DNA of 64,000 bases, from positions 22,828 to 86,827 of the forward strand of contig JBOIDR010000001.1 in the NCBI GenBank assembly GCA_050740695.1. The letters are read 5' to 3'. Of the stretch, positions 1 to 8,423 are shown piece by piece (position 1 is the first letter of the stretch; each line of letters begins with the position of its first letter). The notes beneath the pieces are model-generated. The model saw only the letters and a program-made list of their open reading frames with translations, had not been told where the DNA came from and did not search any database. The DNA is from JACCXJ01 sp050740695 (GTDB taxonomy: Bacteria > Pseudomonadota > Gammaproteobacteria > JACCXJ01). The translations under genes and the position numbers were made by a program.

Positions 1-469
1 CTCCGCAGAGCCACGCGCGGCCCTCGAGACATCCGTTCAGGACCTTCGCGAAGCGATGGAAGCGCAGCTCGCCCTTCATGATCTCGGCGGGATCGGCATC
101 GCCCTGCCCGATGGCCTTCTTGACCAGACGCTCGTAGATAAAGACCCCGCACGCGGCACCAAAATGGGCGAGCCCCCAAGACTGCCAACGGCTGATATCG
201 GCCTGGGCCTTCGGGTCCGCGGGCCAAAGCCGATTGCCGGGCCGCTTGGAGCAGAGATACTGCATGATTGCGTTCGACTCCCAGAGCACGAAGTCGCCAT
301 CGAGCAAGGTCGGGATCATATGATTGGGGTTGAGCGCCACGAACTCCGGCCGCATTTGCTCGCCCTGGAAGAGATCGACGGGCACGAGCTCGCAATCGAG
401 ATCGAGGTGGTGGATTACCGCGAGGGCCCGGCGGGAATTGGGAGAGGGCGGGAAGTGGTAGAGCTTCAT
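1..469 (-). CDS. Glutathione S-transferase family protein (3' end cut by window edge)
   Basis: The minus-strand frame opens at an ATG at 469 behind a strong AAGGAGG ribosome site and runs off the left edge with no stop, giving 156 visible residues. The N-terminus (MKLYHFPPSPNSRR) is the thioredoxin fold of glutathione S-transferases. The glutathione-site features are visible: a cis-proline in NHMIPTLLD and the ESNAI motif near residue 65. An all-helical C-terminal domain follows and is cut. The likely role is cytosolic glutathione conjugation or a related detoxification. The exact GST class and substrate cannot be told. Confidence 0.85.
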   Translation of the reverse strand, partial: MKLYHFPPSPNSRRALAVIHHLDLDCELVPVDLFQGEQMRPEFVALNPNHMIPTLLDGDFVLWESNAIMQYLCSKRPGNRLWPADPKAQADISRWQSWGLAHFGAACGVFIYERLVKKAIGQGDADPAEIMKGELRFHRFAKVLNGCLEGRAWLCG

Positions 470-546
470 CGAGACCTCCTTCGTAGGGTAGACCGCGGGA
501 TCGGGCCGCATAGATTAGGATTCAAAGGGCCATGTCCTTCAGGATC

Positions 547-702
547 GTAGCCTGGGTGAAGCGCAGCGCAACCCAGGGATCGACGATCTGTCGGGCAAAG
601 CCGCGCAGGCAGAGGGGCTTGGGATCGCCGCCGGTGCAGGGACCCCGCCACGGTAGCTTTGGGGGGCGTTTCCCGGATTTCGCTTCGCTGCATCCTGGCT
701 AC
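547..702. repeat. Dispersed inverted-repeat element (GTAGCC...ATCCGGG type)
   Basis: Two related arms lie in opposite orientation. Bases 547-578 begin GTAGCCTGGGTGAAGCGC, and the complement of 671-702 begins GTAGCCAGGATGCAGCGAAG. A third copy of the same family lies at 20278-20343. The stretch 470-708, between the GST gene and vapC, holds nothing else recognisable. The family looks like a non-autonomous palindromic element or REP-like repeat. Confidence 0.6.
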
Positions 703-708
703 ACCGGC

Positions 709-1119
709 TCAATCCACCCAATCTTCCACCCGCAAGCCTTGGATCCGCTGAAACTCCCGCAAGTTGTGGGTGACGAGCGTGGCGTTTTCGGATAGCGCGT
801 GGCAGGCGATCCACAGGTCGTTGGCGCCGATGGGGGTGCCCACCTCCTTGAGGCGTACGAATTGAACCGCGTAGTGTTCGCAGAGCGCGCGGCGCGTGTC
901 GTAGAGCACGGGGATTTCTCGGGTCAGGCGGTCGAGCCGGCGCAGCACCTGCGCTCTGCGCGCGCTGCGCTCGGCGCCTTTGAGCAATTCGGCAAAGGTG
1001 AAGAAGGACATGCACAGCACTGCATCGTTCGCCAGCGCATTGATGCGCTTCGCCACCGACGGCGGTTTGTTCTTGATGAGGTAGATGAGGGTGTTGGTGT
1101 CCAGCATGTAGCTGGTCAC
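709..1119 (-). CDS. vapC: VapC-type PIN-domain toxin ribonuclease
   Basis: This 136-residue protein is a PIN-domain RNase. It has the N-terminal MLDTNTLIY with the first metal-binding Asp at residue 7, a FAELLKG segment with the conserved Glu, and GANDLWIACHA with the later catalytic Asp. VapC toxins cleave tRNA or rRNA and are held inactive by a cognate VapB. The start codon overlaps the stop of the upstream antitoxin gene in an ATGA, which is the usual translational coupling. All expected acidic residues are present, so it is probably functional. The RNA target cannot be predicted. Confidence 0.88.
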   Translation of the reverse strand: MTSYMLDTNTLIYLIKNKPPSVAKRINALANDAVLCMSFFTFAELLKGAERSARRAQVLRRLDRLTREIPVLYDTRRALCEHYAVQFVRLKEVGTPIGANDLWIACHALSENATLVTHNLREFQRIQGLRVEDWVD

Positions 1120-1370
1120 AGGTCCTCCCGCTCCTGCAAGGCGGGCTGGCTCGCGCAGTCCTCCTCCAGCAGCGCGGTGAAGTCGTCGTCGAAGGCTGAA
1201 AGCGCTTGCAGCAGTGCCGCGCCCCGATCGGTCAGCAAGGGGTGAATAATGAGATCGCCCTGCTCGTTCCGGGTGATGGCGACACGGCTGGCGTCAAGGT
1301 GGAACTCCTGCGGAATCCGCACCGCTTGGCTATTGCCGTTCTGGAAGGTGCGGCTGATCAATGTCGTCAT
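1116..1370 (-). CDS. vapB: VapB-type antitoxin with AbrB/SpoVT DNA-binding domain
   Basis: The 84-residue protein begins MTTLISRTFQNGNSQAVRIP, the swapped-hairpin AbrB fold typical of VapB antitoxins. The acidic C-terminal tail (LSAFDDDFTALLEED) would wrap the toxin. The frame stays open 20 codons upstream, but the ATG at 1370 is where family homology begins, so I place the start there. It overlaps vapC by 4 bases and should autoregulate the pair. Confidence 0.85.
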   Translation of the reverse strand: MTTLISRTFQNGNSQAVRIPQEFHLDASRVAITRNEQGDLIIHPLLTDRGAALLQALSAFDDDFTALLEEDCASQPALQEREDL

Positions 1371-1522
1371 GGCGTCCTCGTGTGTGTACATGGCCGTGTG
1401 TATTTTGAAGCATTCTCTGCAGTTTGACAAGGACCGGACAGTTCTCGGACCGGCCCCCCATGATCCTGATTCACCGCAACGTCGCCTTGGGTGCGGCCGT
1501 CCCCCCGGGCTGACCGGCGCCC

Positions 1523-1624
1523 GCGAAATACTTCGTCTATGATCGGATCATGGCCGGCTTTGACCCCGAGGGAAGGCGCCTGCCCATCAAGCTCGATACG
1601 ACCTCGCGAACGGGGAGCTAGCTC
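1523..1624 (+). pseudogene. Possible decayed fragment of an amidohydrolase-family N-terminus
   Basis: The plus strand reads AKYFVYDRIMAGFDPEGR and then LPIKLDTTS. I recall this N-terminus from a family of large bacterial amidohydrolases. After TTS, two extra bases break the frame (the expected continuation NGE appears in the next frame), and a stop follows. No further homology is visible before yebC. The rest of the 450-base stretch 1371-1821 shows no gene. The family assignment is from memory and uncertain. Confidence 0.35.
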
Positions 1625-1821
1625 ATGCCGCGCCCGCTCGCGGCCCATGTGACGCCGGCCGCCGGCGGCGCCGCTCGCCGGATACCGTTGATCACCGCGG
1701 AAGTCGACACCAAAATCAAGTCGTTCAACGACGTCAGGGCCGAACGCTGACACTAGCGCGAGTCCCGCGCTACTTCACTTCGGGTACACTGTCGCCGGTC
1801 TTTCCACGCGCTCAGCAGGCG

Positions 1822-2565
1822 ATGGCCGGTCACAGCAAGTGGGCGAATATTCAGCACCGCAAGGGCAAGCAGGACGCCAAGCGGGGCAAGCTATTCACCC
1901 GTCTCATCCGCGAGATCACGGTCGCCGCGCGCATGGGCGGAGGCGACCCGTCGGCGAATCCACGCCTGCGCGCGGCCATCGACGGCGCGCTCGCCAACAA
2001 CATGACCAAGGACACCGTGGAGCGCGCCATCAAGCGCGGCGCCGGCGGCGGGCCGGGCGAGGACTACGAGGAGATCCGTTACGAGGGCTACGGGCCGGGC
2101 GGGGTCGCGATCATGGTGGACTGCATGAGCAACAACCGCAACCGCACCGTGTCCGAGGTACGGCACGCCTTCGCCAAGGCGGGCGGGAGCATGGGCACCG
2201 ACGGCTCGGTGGCCTATCTCTTCAAGAAACAAGGGGTGCTGGGCTATCCCGCGGGTAGCGACGAGGACCACCTGACGTCCGCGGCGCTCGTGGCCGGGGC
2301 GGATGATGTGGTGGTCAACGACGACGGCTCCATCGATGTCCTGGCCACGCCGGAATCGTTCGGACGGGTGAAGGGCGCCATGGCCGCTCTGGGTTGGGAT
2401 CCGGAGCTGGCCGAGATCACCATGCGGGCGACCACGAGCGCGAGGCTCGAATTCGAGGATGCGCAGAAGATGACGCGCCTCCTGGAGGTCTTGGAGGATC
2501 TGGACGATGTGCAGCGTGTCTACTCGAACGCCGACATCAGCGAAGAGACCCTGGCTCGCCTTTAG
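1822..2565 (+). CDS. yebC: YebC/PmpR family transcription/translation factor
   Basis: The 247-residue protein starts MAGHSKWANIQHRKGKQDAKRGK, the invariant N-terminus of the YebC family, and has full family length. YebC-type proteins act as DNA-binding regulators or as ribosome-associated factors relieving proline-stretch stalling; which applies here is not shown. It lies directly upstream of ruvC, 35 bases away, the order seen in many gammaproteobacteria. The start at 1822 gives the canonical MAGHSKW. Confidence 0.96.
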   Translation: MAGHSKWANIQHRKGKQDAKRGKLFTRLIREITVAARMGGGDPSANPRLRAAIDGALANNMTKDTVERAIKRGAGGGPGEDYEEIRYEGYGPGGVAIMVDCMSNNRNRTVSEVRHAFAKAGGSMGTDGSVAYLFKKQGVLGYPAGSDEDHLTSAALVAGADDVVVNDDGSIDVLATPESFGRVKGAMAALGWDPELAEITMRATTSARLEFEDAQKMTRLLEVLEDLDDVQRVYSNADISEETLARL

Positions 2566-2600
2566 GGCTTGAAACGCTTTATCGACTCCTTGGCGGCCCC

Positions 2601-3110
2601 TTGACCCGCATCCTCGGCATCGACCCGGGATCCCGCGTCACGGGCTTTGGCGTCATCGACAGCGACGGCCAGAGGAGCACGCATGTCGCGCACGGGTGCC
2701 TCGACGCCGAGTCCGGAACGCTCGCCGATCGCCTGCGGCTCATCTTCGAGGGCGTAGGGCGGGTGGTGCGACTCTACCGGCCGGATGAGATGGCGGTCGA
2801 GCTCGTGTTCATGTATCGCAACCCCGATTCGGCCTTGAAACTCGGCCAGGCACGGGGCGTCGCGGTGGTCGCCGGTGCGCTCGCCGATCTCCCGGTGTTC
2901 GAGTTCACCCCGGCCGAGGTCAAGCTCGCCATCGTGGGGCTCGGCCGCGCCGACAAGGCCCAGGTCCAGCACATGGTGAGGGTCTTATTGCGGCTCGATG
3001 CGGCACCCCAGTCCGACGCGGCCGACGCGCTCGCCGTCGCCCTGTGCCATGGACACACCCGAAGCAGCCCCCTCCCCTGCCGGCGCATGCGCGCCAAGCG
3101 GTGGGCATGA
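2601..3110 (+). CDS. ruvC: Holliday junction resolvase RuvC
   Basis: Starting from a TTG at 2601, the 169-residue product begins LTRILGIDPGSRVTG, the RuvC N-terminus with its catalytic Asp. The second acidic residue is in MAVELVFMYRNPDSALKLGQARG, and the C-terminal pair is in SDAADALAVALCH. It is a dimeric endonuclease that cuts Holliday junctions during recombinational repair. The in-frame region upstream of 2601 overlaps yebC and has no RuvC homology. The loop GLGRADKAQVQHMV is slightly unusual compared with the common GKGQA form. Confidence 0.95.
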   Translation: MTRILGIDPGSRVTGFGVIDSDGQRSTHVAHGCLDAESGTLADRLRLIFEGVGRVVRLYRPDEMAVELVFMYRNPDSALKLGQARGVAVVAGALADLPVFEFTPAEVKLAIVGLGRADKAQVQHMVRVLLRLDAAPQSDAADALAVALCHGHTRSSPLPCRRMRAKRWA

Positions 3111-3123
3111 TTGGGCGCTGGGC

Positions 3124-3726
3124 ATGATCGGCCGCATCCGCGGGGTGTTGCTGGAGGCGAGCCCGCCGCATCTGCTCCTCGAGGTCGGGGGCGTGGGCTA
3201 CGAGATCGAAACCCCGCTCAGCACCTTCGAGCGCCTTCCGAAGCCACAAACCGAGGTGCGACTCTACACCCACCTGGCGGTCCGCGAGGACACCCATTTA
3301 CTGTTCGGTTTCCTGACCGAGACCGAGCGCCGCCTGTTCCGGGCCTTGATCAAGGTCAACGGCGTCGGTGCGCGCACCGCGCTCGGGGTCCTGTCGGGAA
3401 CCAGCCCCGAGGAATTCGCGGTCTGGGTCGAGACCAAGGACCTCACCCGGCTCACCCGCCTCCCCGGGATCGGAAAGAAGACCGCCGAGCGCCTGATCGT
3501 CGAGCTCTGCGATCGGATCACCGACTGGAGGCCCGGCGTGCTTCCGGGCGGCGCGGCACCGGCCGGCGATGCGTTCAGCGACGCAAAAGCGGATGCGATC
3601 AGCGGCCTCGTGGCGCTCGGCTACAAACCCCAGGAGGCCAGCCGCCACGTCCAGACCCTCGACACCGAGGGCCTGTCGAGCGAGGCCATTATCCGGGCTG
3701 TGCTGCGCGGGCAGTTGCAGGCATAG
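3124..3726 (+). CDS. ruvA: Holliday junction branch migration protein RuvA
   Basis: The 200-residue protein begins MIGRIRGVLLEASPPHLLLEVGG (OB-fold domain I). It contains helix-hairpin-helix motifs (LIKVNGVGARTAL and LTRLPGIGKKTAERLIVEL, domain II). It ends with domain III (DAISGLVALGYKPQEA), which contacts RuvB. It binds the four-way junction and loads RuvB helicase. The ATG at 3124 is 14 bases after ruvC. The usual next gene, ruvB, is absent here, so RuvB must be encoded elsewhere. Confidence 0.96.
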   Translation: MIGRIRGVLLEASPPHLLLEVGGVGYEIETPLSTFERLPKPQTEVRLYTHLAVREDTHLLFGFLTETERRLFRALIKVNGVGARTALGVLSGTSPEEFAVWVETKDLTRLTRLPGIGKKTAERLIVELCDRITDWRPGVLPGGAAPAGDAFSDAKADAISGLVALGYKPQEASRHVQTLDTEGLSSEAIIRAVLRGQLQA

Positions 3727-3781
3727 CCAGGCCTATTGGAAATTTCCTGTACCCTTTTTCGTTCTTTATCCACGCCCCAAG

Positions 3782-3854
3782 AGGGCAGGCACGAGGCCTG
3801 CCCTACACGGGGCGGCGCAGGTGCCGCGTAGGGGCGGCCCTTGTGGCCGCCCTA
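3782..3854. repeat. Dispersed GTAGGG-type short palindromic repeats (two units)
   Basis: Two hairpin-forming units lie between ruvA and the SMP-30 gene: AGGGCAGGCACGAGGCCTGC at 3782 onwards, and TAGGGGCGGCCCTTGTGGCC at about 3829 onwards. A sibling unit with the same outline (GTAGGGG followed by a palindrome) lies at 58884-58907, at the 3' end of panC. The remainder of 3727-3960 has no recognisable feature. Confidence 0.55.
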
Positions 3855-3960
3855 TATGCGCCGCGGAAATCGGTCGGCGCCGGGTGCCCGCCACGAAGAT
3901 CGTCTTCTCGCCCGCGGCGGGCTATCTTAGGGCATCCCGTAAGACGCTCCGGAGATCCCA

Positions 3961-4995
3961 ATGAAACAAGACCTCGGCCCCTGGTTGGTCATCGCCGCAC
4001 TCGTCTCATTCCCGGCCGGCCCCGCCGTCGCGGCGGAGGGGGCGAGCGAGCCGGCCGCTCCGGGCCGCATCGTGCGGCTTGGCACGCGTCTAGACGGGAT
4101 CGTCGGGGCGGATGCCAAGCTCGAAAAGCTCGCCGACGGGTATGCCTGGCTCGAAGGTCCCGTGTGGCTGCGCCGGGAAGGCGCCCTCCTCTTCTCCGAC
4201 GTGCCTAACAACGTGATCCACCGCTATGACTCGGGATCGGGGGTATCGGTCTTCTTGCAGCCGAGCGGTTACACCGGTACCGCCCCGTTCACGGGCGGTG
4301 CGCCCGGCTCGAACGGGCTCGCCATCGATCCGATGAGCGGCAGGCTCGTCATCTGCCAGCACGGAGATCGGCGCGTCGTGCGCATCGAGGCCGACGGCAG
4401 CATGACGACACTGGCGGAACGTTATGAGGGCAAGCGCCTGAACAGCCCGAACGACGCGGTGTTCCGCGCCAACGGCGATCTGTACTTCACCGATCCGCCC
4501 TTCGGCCTGCCCCAGGGCTTCAAGGACCCCGGCAAGGAGCTCCCCATGAGCGGCGTCTACCGGCTCCCGCCCGGCGGCGAGCCGGCGCTCATGGTCCAGG
4601 ATCTCACGGCCCCGAACGGCCTGGCCTTCTCGCCCGACGGCAAGGGCCTGTACCTGAGCGACTCCGATCCGGATCGCCCGGCCTGGTACCGCTACGAAGT
4701 GCGCGAAGACGACGGCGTGCTCGAAAACCGACGTCTCTTCGCGGATGCCCGCCCCTTTACCACGGGCCGAAAGGGGGCCCCCGACGGCATCAAGGTCGAC
4801 CGCGAAGGGAACGTGTTCGCGGCCGGCCCCGGCGGGGTCTATATCTTCGCACCGGATGGCGAGCACCTCGGCACCATCGAGACCGGCGCACCCACCGCCA
4901 ACCTGGCCTTCGGAGACGACGGCTCGATGCTCTACATCACCGCCGAGACTACCCTATACCGCATCTCGCTGCTCGCGGTCGGTGGCGGGTTTTGA
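3961..4995 (+). CDS. Secreted SMP-30/gluconolactonase/LRE family beta-propeller protein
   Basis: This 344-residue protein has a signal peptide (hydrophobic stretch ending AVAAEG near residue 22). A six-bladed propeller of the SMP-30/gluconolactonase family follows: YAWLEGPVWLRREGALLFSD, GSNGLAIDP, RLNSPNDAVFRANGDLYFTDPPFG, LTAPNGLAFSPDGKGLYLSDS and APDGIKVDREGNVF. The metal-binding Glu in LEGPVW and the Asn/Asp in SPNDAV and APDG are present. The likely activity is calcium-dependent lactone hydrolysis in the periplasm. The substrate is unknown. It stands alone after ruvA and converges on the next minus-strand gene. Confidence 0.85.
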   Translation: MKQDLGPWLVIAALVSFPAGPAVAAEGASEPAAPGRIVRLGTRLDGIVGADAKLEKLADGYAWLEGPVWLRREGALLFSDVPNNVIHRYDSGSGVSVFLQPSGYTGTAPFTGGAPGSNGLAIDPMSGRLVICQHGDRRVVRIEADGSMTTLAERYEGKRLNSPNDAVFRANGDLYFTDPPFGLPQGFKDPGKELPMSGVYRLPPGGEPALMVQDLTAPNGLAFSPDGKGLYLSDSDPDRPAWYRYEVREDDGVLENRRLFADARPFTTGRKGAPDGIKVDREGNVFAAGPGGVYIFAPDGEHLGTIETGAPTANLAFGDDGSMLYITAETTLYRISLLAVGGGF

Positions 4996-5082
4996 TGCCG
5001 ATGGAGTGCGGTCTCCATTGGCGCTCGCGTAACTACCCACGCCGAAGTCGGATCCTCTATCACTAAGACGGGTTCTTCTATC

Positions 5083-5212
5083 GGATCGCCCACCCCCTCG
5101 CCCCCCTCCCCGTGGGGAGGGGGAATAACTCATTGGCCCCCTCCGAATAAATCATTGGCCCGCCGACATTTCTTCCCCTCCCCACGGGAGGGGATTGAGG
5201 GGTGGGCGATCG
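5083..5212. repeat. 130-base inverted repeat between convergent genes
   Basis: The left arm begins GGATCGCCCACCCCCTCGCC, and the right arm ends GGGGTGGGCGATCG. Both arms carry the CCCCTCCCC core that recurs elsewhere in the window. A transcript would fold into a long imperfect hairpin and could terminate from both sides. It fills most of the 233-base gap between the lactonase gene and the C-N hydrolase. Confidence 0.65.
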
Positions 5213-5228
5213 AAAATCATCGTCTCCT

Positions 5229-6041
5229 TCAAAAGAGCGCGCCGAAAGCCTGATCGTAACGCGTATACCACTCCGGCCGCCGGTCGGACAGCACGTCGTT
5301 CCAGGGTGTGATGCGCTTGTTGCGGGCCTCGGCCACGTCGATCTCGGTAATGAAAAGCTCATCGCGCTGGGAAGGCGCGCGGTGGATCAAGCGCCCGCCG
5401 GGTGCGACGACCTGGCTCTTGCCCGTGAAGCGCAGCTCGCCGTGGGGTCGTTTGTCGCTGCCGAAACGGTTGGCGGTGATGGCGTAAACCCGGTTCTCGA
5501 GGCACCGGGTCCGCATGGCCTCTTGGCAGTATCCCAGGACCAGGTTGGAGGGGTGGCAGAGTATCTCGGCACCTTGGATCGCGAGGTTTCTCGCGACCTC
5601 CGGGAAGGCCCAGTCGAAGCACACCATGATACCGATCCGCGCGCCTCGCACCTCCTGGACCGAAAGCGGAACGTCCCCGGGATCGAAGCAGCGCTTTTCC
5701 TTGGCGAAGAGGTGGAGCTTGCGGTATACATGCTCGACGCCCCGGGGTCCGATCAGGAGCGCGCTGTTGTAGACGCGCTCGCCGGACCGCTCGCAGAACC
5801 CCGTGACCATGTGAAGGTCCCGCCTTGCGCAGAGCGCGGTCAGCGACTCGACAGTCTCCGAATTCGCGGGGTCGGCGAATGCCAGGACCTCTTCGCGATC
5901 CCGGAAGTGATACCCGCTGAACGCCAGCTCGGGGAGCACGAGGAGATCGGCCGTTGTGTGGGCGAGGGCGGCGAGGACCTTGGCGACGTTGCGCCTGGGC
6001 TGGCCGAACAGGGGCCGGAACTGGTAGTAACCGACGCGCAT
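5229..6041 (-). CDS. Carbon-nitrogen hydrolase (nitrilase superfamily)
   Basis: The 270-residue protein has the Glu-Lys-Cys catalytic triad of the superfamily: Glu in VLPELAFSGY, Lys in VYRKLHLF and Cys in GIMVCFDWAFPEVAR. It hydrolyses an amide or carbamoyl bond in the cytosol. The N-carbamoylputrescine amidase/beta-ureidopropionase branch is closest by eye, but the substrate is not determinable. The ATG at 6041 (MRVGYYQFRP) lies 35 bases after glmU; the reading frame open further upstream is only a shadow of glmU. The two genes are probably cotranscribed. Confidence 0.88.
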   Translation of the reverse strand: MRVGYYQFRPLFGQPRRNVAKVLAALAHTTADLLVLPELAFSGYHFRDREEVLAFADPANSETVESLTALCARRDLHMVTGFCERSGERVYNSALLIGPRGVEHVYRKLHLFAKEKRCFDPGDVPLSVQEVRGARIGIMVCFDWAFPEVARNLAIQGAEILCHPSNLVLGYCQEAMRTRCLENRVYAITANRFGSDKRPHGELRFTGKSQVVAPGGRLIHRAPSQRDELFITEIDVAEARNKRITPWNDVLSDRRPEWYTRYDQAFGALF

Positions 6042-6076
6042 CGTCGTGGGTGCTGCCGAGACGACTCGGCGGCGTG

Positions 6077-7441
6077 CTACTTTTTCTTCTTCGGCCGCTC
6101 CCAACCGGCGATCGTCGTCTGGCGTGCGCGGCCGAGTGTGAGCTGTCCGGGCGGTGCGTCCTGGGTCAGGGTCGTGCCGGCGCCGATCGTGGCCCCGTCC
6201 CCGACCTTGACCGGGGCGATGAGCTGGGTATCGGAGCCTATGAAGACCCGATCGCCGATGACGGTCTTGTGCTTGTTCGCGCCGTCGTAGTTGCAGGCGA
6301 TGGTGCCGGCCCCGATGTTGGTATCGCGGCCCACCTCGGTGTCCCCAATATAGCTCAGGTGGTTGATCTTGGTGCCGGACATGACAGCGGACTTCTTGAC
6401 CTCGACGAAGTTGCCGATGTGGACTTCCTCGGCGAGCCGGGTCTCGGGTCGGAGGCGCGAAAACGGACCGACGCGCGCGCCCCGGCCGATCTCGGCGCCC
6501 TCGATCACGCAGTCCGGGAGGATCGACGCGTCGTCGCCGATATCGGCGTCCCGGATCCAGTTGTTGGCGCCGATGGTCACGCGATCGCCCAGGCGCACGC
6601 GGCCCTCCAACACCACGTTGACATCGATGACCACATCCTGCCCCGTTTGCAGCTCTCCGCGAAGATCGAAGCGAGCGGGGTCGAGGAGCGTGACTCCCTG
6701 CCGCATCAACTGCTCGGCCTGGCATCGCTGATAGCGACGCTCCAGCTCGGCGAGCTGGACCCGATCGTTGACACCCATGACCTCGAAAACAGAGGCCGGA
6801 CTCACGGGCTCGACCGCGACCCCGTCCGCGACCGCCATCGCGATCACGTCGGTCAGGTAATACTCCCCCTGCGCGTTCTGGTTCTCGAGACGCGCCACCC
6901 ATCGTTTCAGGTGCGAGGCCGACACGGCCATCATGCCGGTATTGACCTCGCCGATCGCGCGCTCCACCGGGCTCGCGTCCCGATCTTCGACGATCCGTTG
7001 CACATGGCCGGCCGCATCCCGGACGATGCGCCCGTAGCCCGAGGGATCGGGAAGCTTGACCGTGAGCAGCGCCAGGCGCCCTCCCCCGGATGCCATGAGC
7101 AGGCGGCCGAGGGTTTCCGGAGTCATGAGCGGGACGTCGCCGTAGAGAACGAGGACCATGTCGCCCGCCTCGATCAAAGGCAGCACCTGGGCCACGGCAT
7201 GGCCGGTCCCGAGCTGGCGGTCCTGCTCGACCCAACGGACCTCGAGGTGGGCGAGGGCTTCCCGAACCTGTCCGCCGCCGTGGCCGTAGACGACGTAGAT
7301 CGACCCCGGATGCAGCCCGCGAGCGGCGGCGCAGACATGCTCCAGGAGCCGCTTGCCGCCCACGCGATGCAGCACCTTCGGCAGGGTCGAGCGCATGCGC
7401 TTGCCCTGCCCGGCCGCCAGGATCACGACGCTCAAGCGCAT
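6077..7441 (-). CDS. glmU: Bifunctional GlmU: glucosamine-1-phosphate acetyltransferase / GlcNAc-1-phosphate uridyltransferase
   Basis: The 454-residue enzyme makes UDP-GlcNAc for peptidoglycan and LPS. The N-terminal pyrophosphorylase domain has LAAGQGKRMRSTLPKVLH and the YGDVPLM metal site. The C-terminal left-handed beta-helix carries hexapeptide repeats, including ARVGPFSRLRP and AGTIACNYDGANKHKT. It ends in a lysine-rich tail (RPKKKK). The length matches the family. The usual neighbour glmS is absent; a C-N hydrolase follows downstream. Confidence 0.97.
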   Translation of the reverse strand: MRLSVVILAAGQGKRMRSTLPKVLHRVGGKRLLEHVCAAARGLHPGSIYVVYGHGGGQVREALAHLEVRWVEQDRQLGTGHAVAQVLPLIEAGDMVLVLYGDVPLMTPETLGRLLMASGGGRLALLTVKLPDPSGYGRIVRDAAGHVQRIVEDRDASPVERAIGEVNTGMMAVSASHLKRWVARLENQNAQGEYYLTDVIAMAVADGVAVEPVSPASVFEVMGVNDRVQLAELERRYQRCQAEQLMRQGVTLLDPARFDLRGELQTGQDVVIDVNVVLEGRVRLGDRVTIGANNWIRDADIGDDASILPDCVIEGAEIGRGARVGPFSRLRPETRLAEEVHIGNFVEVKKSAVMSGTKINHLSYIGDTEVGRDTNIGAGTIACNYDGANKHKTVIGDRVFIGSDTQLIAPVKVGDGATIGAGTTLTQDAPPGQLTLGRARQTTIAGWERPKKKK

Positions 7442-7557
7442 CGGAGAATCGCTACGCCAAAAAAATAAAAATAGCTCAAGCCGCTATCAACGCGTGCGGG
7501 CGCGGCGCTAACGGGGGGTCTCGGGGGACAGAGCACTTCTTCCAATAGTCCATCTCA

Positions 7558-8178
7558 TCACCATACCTCGACCAACTCCAACACAAACCCTGCCAAAACG
7601 GGATCGCCAGAAATCGAATCCACGCCCTCCAGACAATCGACCGCAGTCTCTGGACGATACACGTAGAGCCGTTTCGCCCCCGGCTCGATCAACCAACCCA
7701 GTTGCGCCCCGTTGTCCCGGTATTCCAGCATCTTGGCCTGGAGAACCGCGAGCTGATCGCTCGGCGAGTGCAGCTCTAGGACAAAATCGGGGCATAATGG
7801 CAGAAATCTATTCATCTGCTCCGCCGTCAATTCATCCAGGCGAGACCGCTTGACCCAGGAGGCATCGGGTGAGCGCACGGCGCCGTTGGACAGGATAAAT
7901 CCGGTAGACGAATCGAAGCTCAGGCCTGTACCGTCGCGCTTGGCCCAATTCCCAAGTTGAATCGTGATCTCGGCATTCCGCCGTCCGCTGCCTCCTCCCG
8001 TCGGTGGCATCAGCAGTATCTCCCCCTGGATATTGCGTTCGATACGCAGGTCCCTATTTATCTGGCAGAACTGAAAAAACTCGTCGTCCTTTAGCTGAAT
8101 GACGGGCCAGAACTCGACCTTGAGCGGCAAGCCTTGTTGCAGTGTCTGCTGATCCAACTGGCGAGCCGTCGTCGCCAT
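7558..8178 (-). CDS. Uma2-family putative restriction-endonuclease-fold protein
   Basis: The 206-residue protein begins MATTARQLDQQTLQQGLPLK and matches the Uma2/DUF820 family with a PD-(D/E)XK nuclease fold. It shows LMPPTGGGSGRRNAEI, then VRSPDASWVK, then PDFVLELHSPSD followed by KMLEYRDNGAQLGWLIEP; the Asp, Glu and Lys active-site candidates are present. The family is widespread in mobile-element-rich genomes but its function is unproven. I chose the ATG at 8178 over one 36 codons upstream because family similarity starts there. The 245 bases upstream hold nothing recognisable. Confidence 0.75.
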   Translation of the reverse strand: MATTARQLDQQTLQQGLPLKVEFWPVIQLKDDEFFQFCQINRDLRIERNIQGEILLMPPTGGGSGRRNAEITIQLGNWAKRDGTGLSFDSSTGFILSNGAVRSPDASWVKRSRLDELTAEQMNRFLPLCPDFVLELHSPSDQLAVLQAKMLEYRDNGAQLGWLIEPGAKRLYVYRPETAVDCLEGVDSISGDPVLAGFVLELVEVW

Positions 8179-8423
8179 CGTGTTCTTCACATGATTCGCT
8201 TTGATACTAGCCAAAGATGTTTGAAGGTTCGCGTACCTCGACAAGTTGCCATTCCCCTCGGGAGAGGCACGCCCTAGGGAGGCCACGTTCTGGTCTGGCT
8301 GCCGTCAGGTCCCGGATGATGGCCCGATCGGGCCGGGTGCGCACCGAGACGAAATAACTCGTGCATCTCACGCGACAGCAACATACTCCCCGTGGCTGTC
8401 TACGACAAGGGGCCTCGAACCGG

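Noticed and set aside
1367..1753. 128-codon minus frame between vapB and yebC
   Set aside because: No homology, no ribosome site, and it covers the plus-strand amidohydrolase-like fragment.
5229..7235. A 668-codon minus frame suggesting a fusion protein
   Set aside because: The first 400 codons are an out-of-frame reading of glmU; only the part from 6041 has nitrilase-family homology.
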